From contig JASHTU010000380.1 of assembly GCA_030040395.1 (NCBI GenBank), positions 1 through 7,723 of the forward strand: 7,723 nt of DNA, written 5' to 3'. The notes beneath the pieces are model-generated. The model saw only the letters and a program-made list of their open reading frames with translations, searched no databases and was not told the origin of the DNA. This stretch comes from Acidobacteriaceae bacterium (GTDB lineage: Bacteria; Acidobacteriota; Terriglobia; Terriglobales; Acidobacteriaceae). This document shows positions 5,406-7,723 of this stretch, piece by piece (positions within the stretch are counted from its first letter, which is position 1; every line of letters begins with the position of its first letter). Made by a program: the position numbers and the translations under genes.

Positions 5406-7241
5406 ATGCTCGTCGAGCTGCGCGCTGAAAATTACGCCGTCATCGATCACGCCATCGCCGTATTCGGTCCCGGCCTCAATCTCCTCACCGGCGAAACCGG
5501 CGCCGGCAAGTCCATCCTTGTAGACGCTCTGGCCCTCCTGATGGGAGGTAAAAGCTCGGGAGAGCTTGTCCGCCACGGAGCCGAAAAAGCCGTCGTAGCC
5601 TGTGTCTTCGAGTCCACCCCCGGCGCCGAAGCCATCCTCGAAGAAAACGGCATCGACGCTGACGGCCCCGACATCATCCTTCGCCGTGAGATCTTTTCCA
5701 CTGGCAAGGGTCGCGTCTTCGTCAACAATCAGCCCGCCACCGTCGCCGCCCTCAAGCAACTCGCACCCGAGCTGGCCCTCGTCCACGCCCAAACTGAAAC
5801 CCTCTTCAGCTTCGACCAATCCCAGCAGCGCATTCTCCTCGACCGCTTCGCCGGCATTTCCACCGGCGCCGTCGCTGAAGCCCACGCCCACTGGCGCGCC
5901 GCCCAACAAAAGCTCGACGATCTGCTCCAAGGCGAACAGGACCGCCTGCGCATGGTCGATCTCTGGATCTACCAGCGTCAGGAAATCGAGTCCGCGCGTC
6001 TTGAAGCCGGCGAGGACGAAGCCCTCGAAACCGAAAAGCGCGTCCTCGCCAACGCCGAAAAACTGTACGCCGCCGCAATGACCGCCTTCGACCAGCTTTA
6101 CGAGGGCGGAGCCAGCGCCGAAGCCGCTCTGCGCGCCGCCCTGCGCAACATCGAAGAGCTCGCCCGCTACGACGCCCGTTTTGCGGAATCCGCGCAACAG
6201 ATCGCCTCCGCCCGCGCCACCGTCGGCGACGTCGCAGCCACCCTCCGCGACTACGCCGAAGGCATCGACGCTTCCCCCGAGCGTCTGGCCGAAATCGAGG
6301 ACCGTCTCGCCCTTCTTGATCGCCTCAAGCGCAAATACGGCCACACCGTCGCTGAAGTCCTCGCCTTTGGCGAAGACGTAGCCCGCAAGCTCGCTGAAAT
6401 CGAAGACCGCGACCAAATCCTCAAAACGCTTCGCATCGACCTTGAAAAGGCCGCTGCAGCCTATCGCACGGCTGCTTCTGACCTCACCCTCCAGCGCCGC
6501 GCCGCCGCCCAAAAGCTGGCCCGCCTCGCCGAAGCCCACATCAACTCCCTCGCCATGAAGGCCCGCTTCGCCATCGCCGTCGCATCCGCCGATCCCTCCG
6601 CGCCCGTGGCCGATGGCCAGGCAGCCACTGCCCCCAACGGGCACGCCTCGGGAAATGCAGCCGAATCTTTGAAAAGGCACGACTGGGAGCCCTCTGGGCA
6701 TCGCGCCGAAAAGGGCCCAAATAAGGAAGAAGCTTCAGCCCCCGAAGCAAACTCCGTCTGGACCCCCCACGGCTGGGATCAGATCGAATTCCGCATCGCC
6801 ACCAACCCCGGCGAGCCCCTCAAGCCCCTCACCGAAATCGCCTCCGGCGGCGAATTGTCGCGGGTTCTGCTCGCCCTTAAAGTTGCGGTTGAAGAAACAT
6901 CTTCTAAAATCAACAAAAAACGACCAACTCCGCGCACGTTAGTCTTCGATGAGATCGACATCGGCATCGGCGGCCGCGCCGCCGACGCCGTCGGCCAGAA
7001 GCTCAAAGCCCTCGGCCGCGCCCAACAGGTCCTCTGCGTCACCCACCTGCCGCAGATCGCCGCCTTCGCCGACCACCACCTAGCCGTAGAAAAGCGCGAA
7101 ACCCAAAACGGCGCCAAAACCCAGATCCGCACCCTCGACAACCAGGCCCGCACCCGTGAAGTGGCCAGAATGCTCTCCGGCGCTAAAGTCACCGAAACCA
7201 GCCTCCAACACGCCGCCCAAATGATCGCCGCCAGCCGCTGA
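5406..7241 (+). CDS. recN: RecN, SMC-like DNA repair ATPase, with an unusual insert
   Basis: RecN is a cytoplasmic SMC-family ATPase recruited early to double-strand breaks to promote recombinational repair. The 611-residue product begins MLVELRAENYAVID, typical of the family. It carries Walker A GETGAGKS (29-36), long coiled-coil arms at about 155-385, the ABC signature SGGELSR (480-486), Walker B TLVFDEIDIGIGG (511-523) and the switch region VTHLPQIAAFAD (545-556). All key ATPase motifs are intact, so it is probably active. Family members are usually about 550-560 residues. The excess is explained by a low-complexity insert at about 395-455, between the end of the second coiled coil and the HGWDQIEFRIATNPGE segment. 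The frame is open upstream to 5286, but the ATG at 5406 gives the family N-terminus. The Shine-Dalgarno is weak (CTGGGG). The gene is divergent from tolQ and has no visible terminator before brnT. Confidence 0.96.
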   Translation: MLVELRAENYAVIDHAIAVFGPGLNLLTGETGAGKSILVDALALLMGGKSSGELVRHGAEKAVVACVFESTPGAEAILEENGIDADGPDIILRREIFSTGKGRVFVNNQPATVAALKQLAPELALVHAQTETLFSFDQSQQRILLDRFAGISTGAVAEAHAHWRAAQQKLDDLLQGEQDRLRMVDLWIYQRQEIESARLEAGEDEALETEKRVLANAEKLYAAAMTAFDQLYEGGASAEAALRAALRNIEELARYDARFAESAQQIASARATVGDVAATLRDYAEGIDASPERLAEIEDRLALLDRLKRKYGHTVAEVLAFGEDVARKLAEIEDRDQILKTLRIDLEKAAAAYRTAASDLTLQRRAAAQKLARLAEAHINSLAMKARFAIAVASADPSAPVADGQAATAPNGHASGNAAESLKRHDWEPSGHRAEKGPNKEEASAPEANSVWTPHGWDQIEFRIATNPGEPLKPLTEIASGGELSRVLLALKVAVEETSSKINKKRPTPRTLVFDEIDIGIGGRAADAVGQKLKALGRAQQVLCVTHLPQIAAFADHHLAVEKRETQNGAKTQIRTLDNQARTREVARMLSGAKVTETSLQHAAQMIAASR

Positions 7242-7248
7242 GAGTCGA

Positions 7249-7277
7249 TTGACGTAAACCAAGTATGTAGATACAAT
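7249..7277 (+). promoter_or_regulatory. Strong sigma70-type promoter of brnTA
   Basis: TTGACG (7249-7254, 5/6 match to the -35 consensus), a 17-nt spacer and TACAAT (7272-7277, 5/6 match to the -10 consensus) form a near-consensus promoter. Transcription should start around 7284, leaving a leader of about 15 nt that holds the GGAG ribosome binding site. The -35 box begins only 8 nt after the recN stop. Confidence 0.75.
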
Positions 7278-7288
7278 TTTGTATATAC
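7263..7288 (+). promoter_or_regulatory. Candidate BrnA operator overlapping the brnTA -10 box
   Basis: The AT-rich stretch contains several related symmetric elements: GTAGATAC at 7267-7274 and the palindrome GTATATAC at 7281-7288, which are near-identical direct repeats 14 nt apart, and the dyad ATACAA-TT-TTGTAT at 7271-7284. They lie across the -10 box and the predicted start point, where a bound repressor would block polymerase. BrnA-type antitoxins are known to repress their own operons, so this is the likely target, by inference. Confidence 0.45.
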
Positions 7289-7298
7289 GGAGACCGGC

Positions 7299-7580
7299 GT
7301 GCGCTGGACTTGGGACCCCGAAAAGGAGAAGGCAAATCTGAAGAAACATAAGGTCGGCTTTGAGCTCGCCGAACGCGCCCTCGGAGATCCGCTGTGCATC
7401 TCGGTCCACGACCCATTCCCGGACGAGGAGCGTTGGAGAACCCTGGGCTCGCCAAGCACGGATGGAGCCGTTGTCCTCTATGTCGTTCACACTTGGCCTG
7501 AAGACGAATCGGGAGTCGGAAGAATCATCAGCGCGCGGAGGGCGACAAGCCATGAGAGGCAGGAGTATGAAAAGAGGTAA
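7299..7580 (+). CDS. brnT: BrnT-family toxin of a type II toxin-antitoxin system
   Basis: BrnT proteins are small RelE-like ribonucleases that stop translation when released from BrnA. The 93-residue product shows the family layout: WDPEKEKANLKKHKVGFELA near the N-terminus (residues 5-24), a variable middle containing RWRTLG, a hydrophobic strand VVLYVVHTW (58-66), and the C-terminal RIISARRATSHERQEY (75-90). The start is a GTG at 7299, with GGAG 6 nt upstream. Its length is normal for the family and no break is seen, so it should be functional. It is transcribed from its own strong promoter and overlaps brnA by 29 nt. Codon use is less C-ending than in recN and the leader is AT-rich, which fits recent acquisition, though the gene is too short to be sure. 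Confidence 0.92.
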   Translation: MRWTWDPEKEKANLKKHKVGFELAERALGDPLCISVHDPFPDEERWRTLGSPSTDGAVVLYVVHTWPEDESGVGRIISARRATSHERQEYEKR

Positions 7581-7723
7581 TCCTAAGCCGTTGACCCCCA
7601 AGCTGCGGGCTCAGCTCGATGCTTTGGCCGCCATGCCGGAGAGCGAGATCGACACCACCGAAATGCCCCCGATCACCGATTGGAGCCTTGCCGTGCGGGG
7701 GCCCCTGTTCCGGCCCGTTAAAC
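7552..7723 (+). CDS. brnA: BrnA-family antitoxin (cut by right window edge)
   Basis: The first 57 residues are visible. After a basic start (MRGRSMKRGN) comes the characteristic BrnA segment: LDALAAMPESEIDTTEMPPI (22-41), TDWSLAVRG (42-50) and FRPVK (53-57). BrnA neutralises BrnT by direct binding, and its C-terminal part carries a ribbon-helix-helix type DNA-binding region that would lie beyond the edge. The ATG at 7552 is preferred because GGAGG lies about 10 nt upstream. A second in-frame ATG at 7567 has AGGAG only 1 nt away, too close for normal initiation. The gene overlaps the end of brnT in another frame, so translation of the two is probably coupled. Confidence 0.88.
   Translation, partial: MRGRSMKRGNPKPLTPKLRAQLDALAAMPESEIDTTEMPPITDWSLAVRGPLFRPVK

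Noticed and set aside
5388..6701. Long minus-strand open frame (437 codons) opposite recN
   Set aside because: Its Gly/Val/Phe-rich translation mirrors the GCC/CTC codon bias of recN, it has no recognisable domain, and recN is fully supported on the other strand.
1..7723. CRISPR array, tRNA, rRNA, insertion sequence or prophage
   Set aside because: No spaced direct repeats of CRISPR type, no tRNA or rRNA segments, no transposase or integrase reading frame and no paired terminal inverted repeats were seen.

Overview
This high-GC window with strongly C/G-ending codons looks like a chromosomal segment of an Acidobacteriota (Terriglobia-like) diderm. The phylum is inferred from the TolQ-TolR-TonB/TolA-TolB-Pal-CpoB gene order, the Ig-like domain in Pal, and general protein flavour; no database search was run.

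Layout: the left two thirds (1-5217, minus strand) is a complete tol-pal cell-envelope cluster in the order tolQ (5217-4435), tolR (4378-3935), a short TolA/TonB-like gene (3928-3140), tolB (2904-1561), pal (1184-447) and the 5' part of cpoB/ybgF (299 to beyond the left edge). TolQ and TolR form the proton-driven inner-membrane motor, the TolA/TonB-like protein transmits force across the periplasm, and TolB, Pal and CpoB are the periplasmic and outer-membrane partners that constrict the outer membrane at division. Gaps of 147 to 376 nt around tolB, pal and cpoB hold hairpins and a 15-bp tandem repeat, so expression of the distal genes may be tuned separately.

A 188-nt divergent region separates tolQ from recN (5406-7241, plus strand), a DNA-repair SMC-like ATPase with an unusual insert of about 50 residues before its C-terminal ATPase half. 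Eight bases after the recN stop begins a strong sigma70-type promoter overlapped by a GTAT/ATAC-rich operator-like sequence, driving a BrnT-BrnA type II toxin-antitoxin pair (brnT 7299-7580; brnA from 7552, cut by the right edge).

I found no undescribed multi-gene system. The main items for a second look are the RecN insert, the brnTA operator, the overlapping hairpins between pal and cpoB, the tandem repeat upstream of pal, and the non-ATG starts of tolQ and pal.
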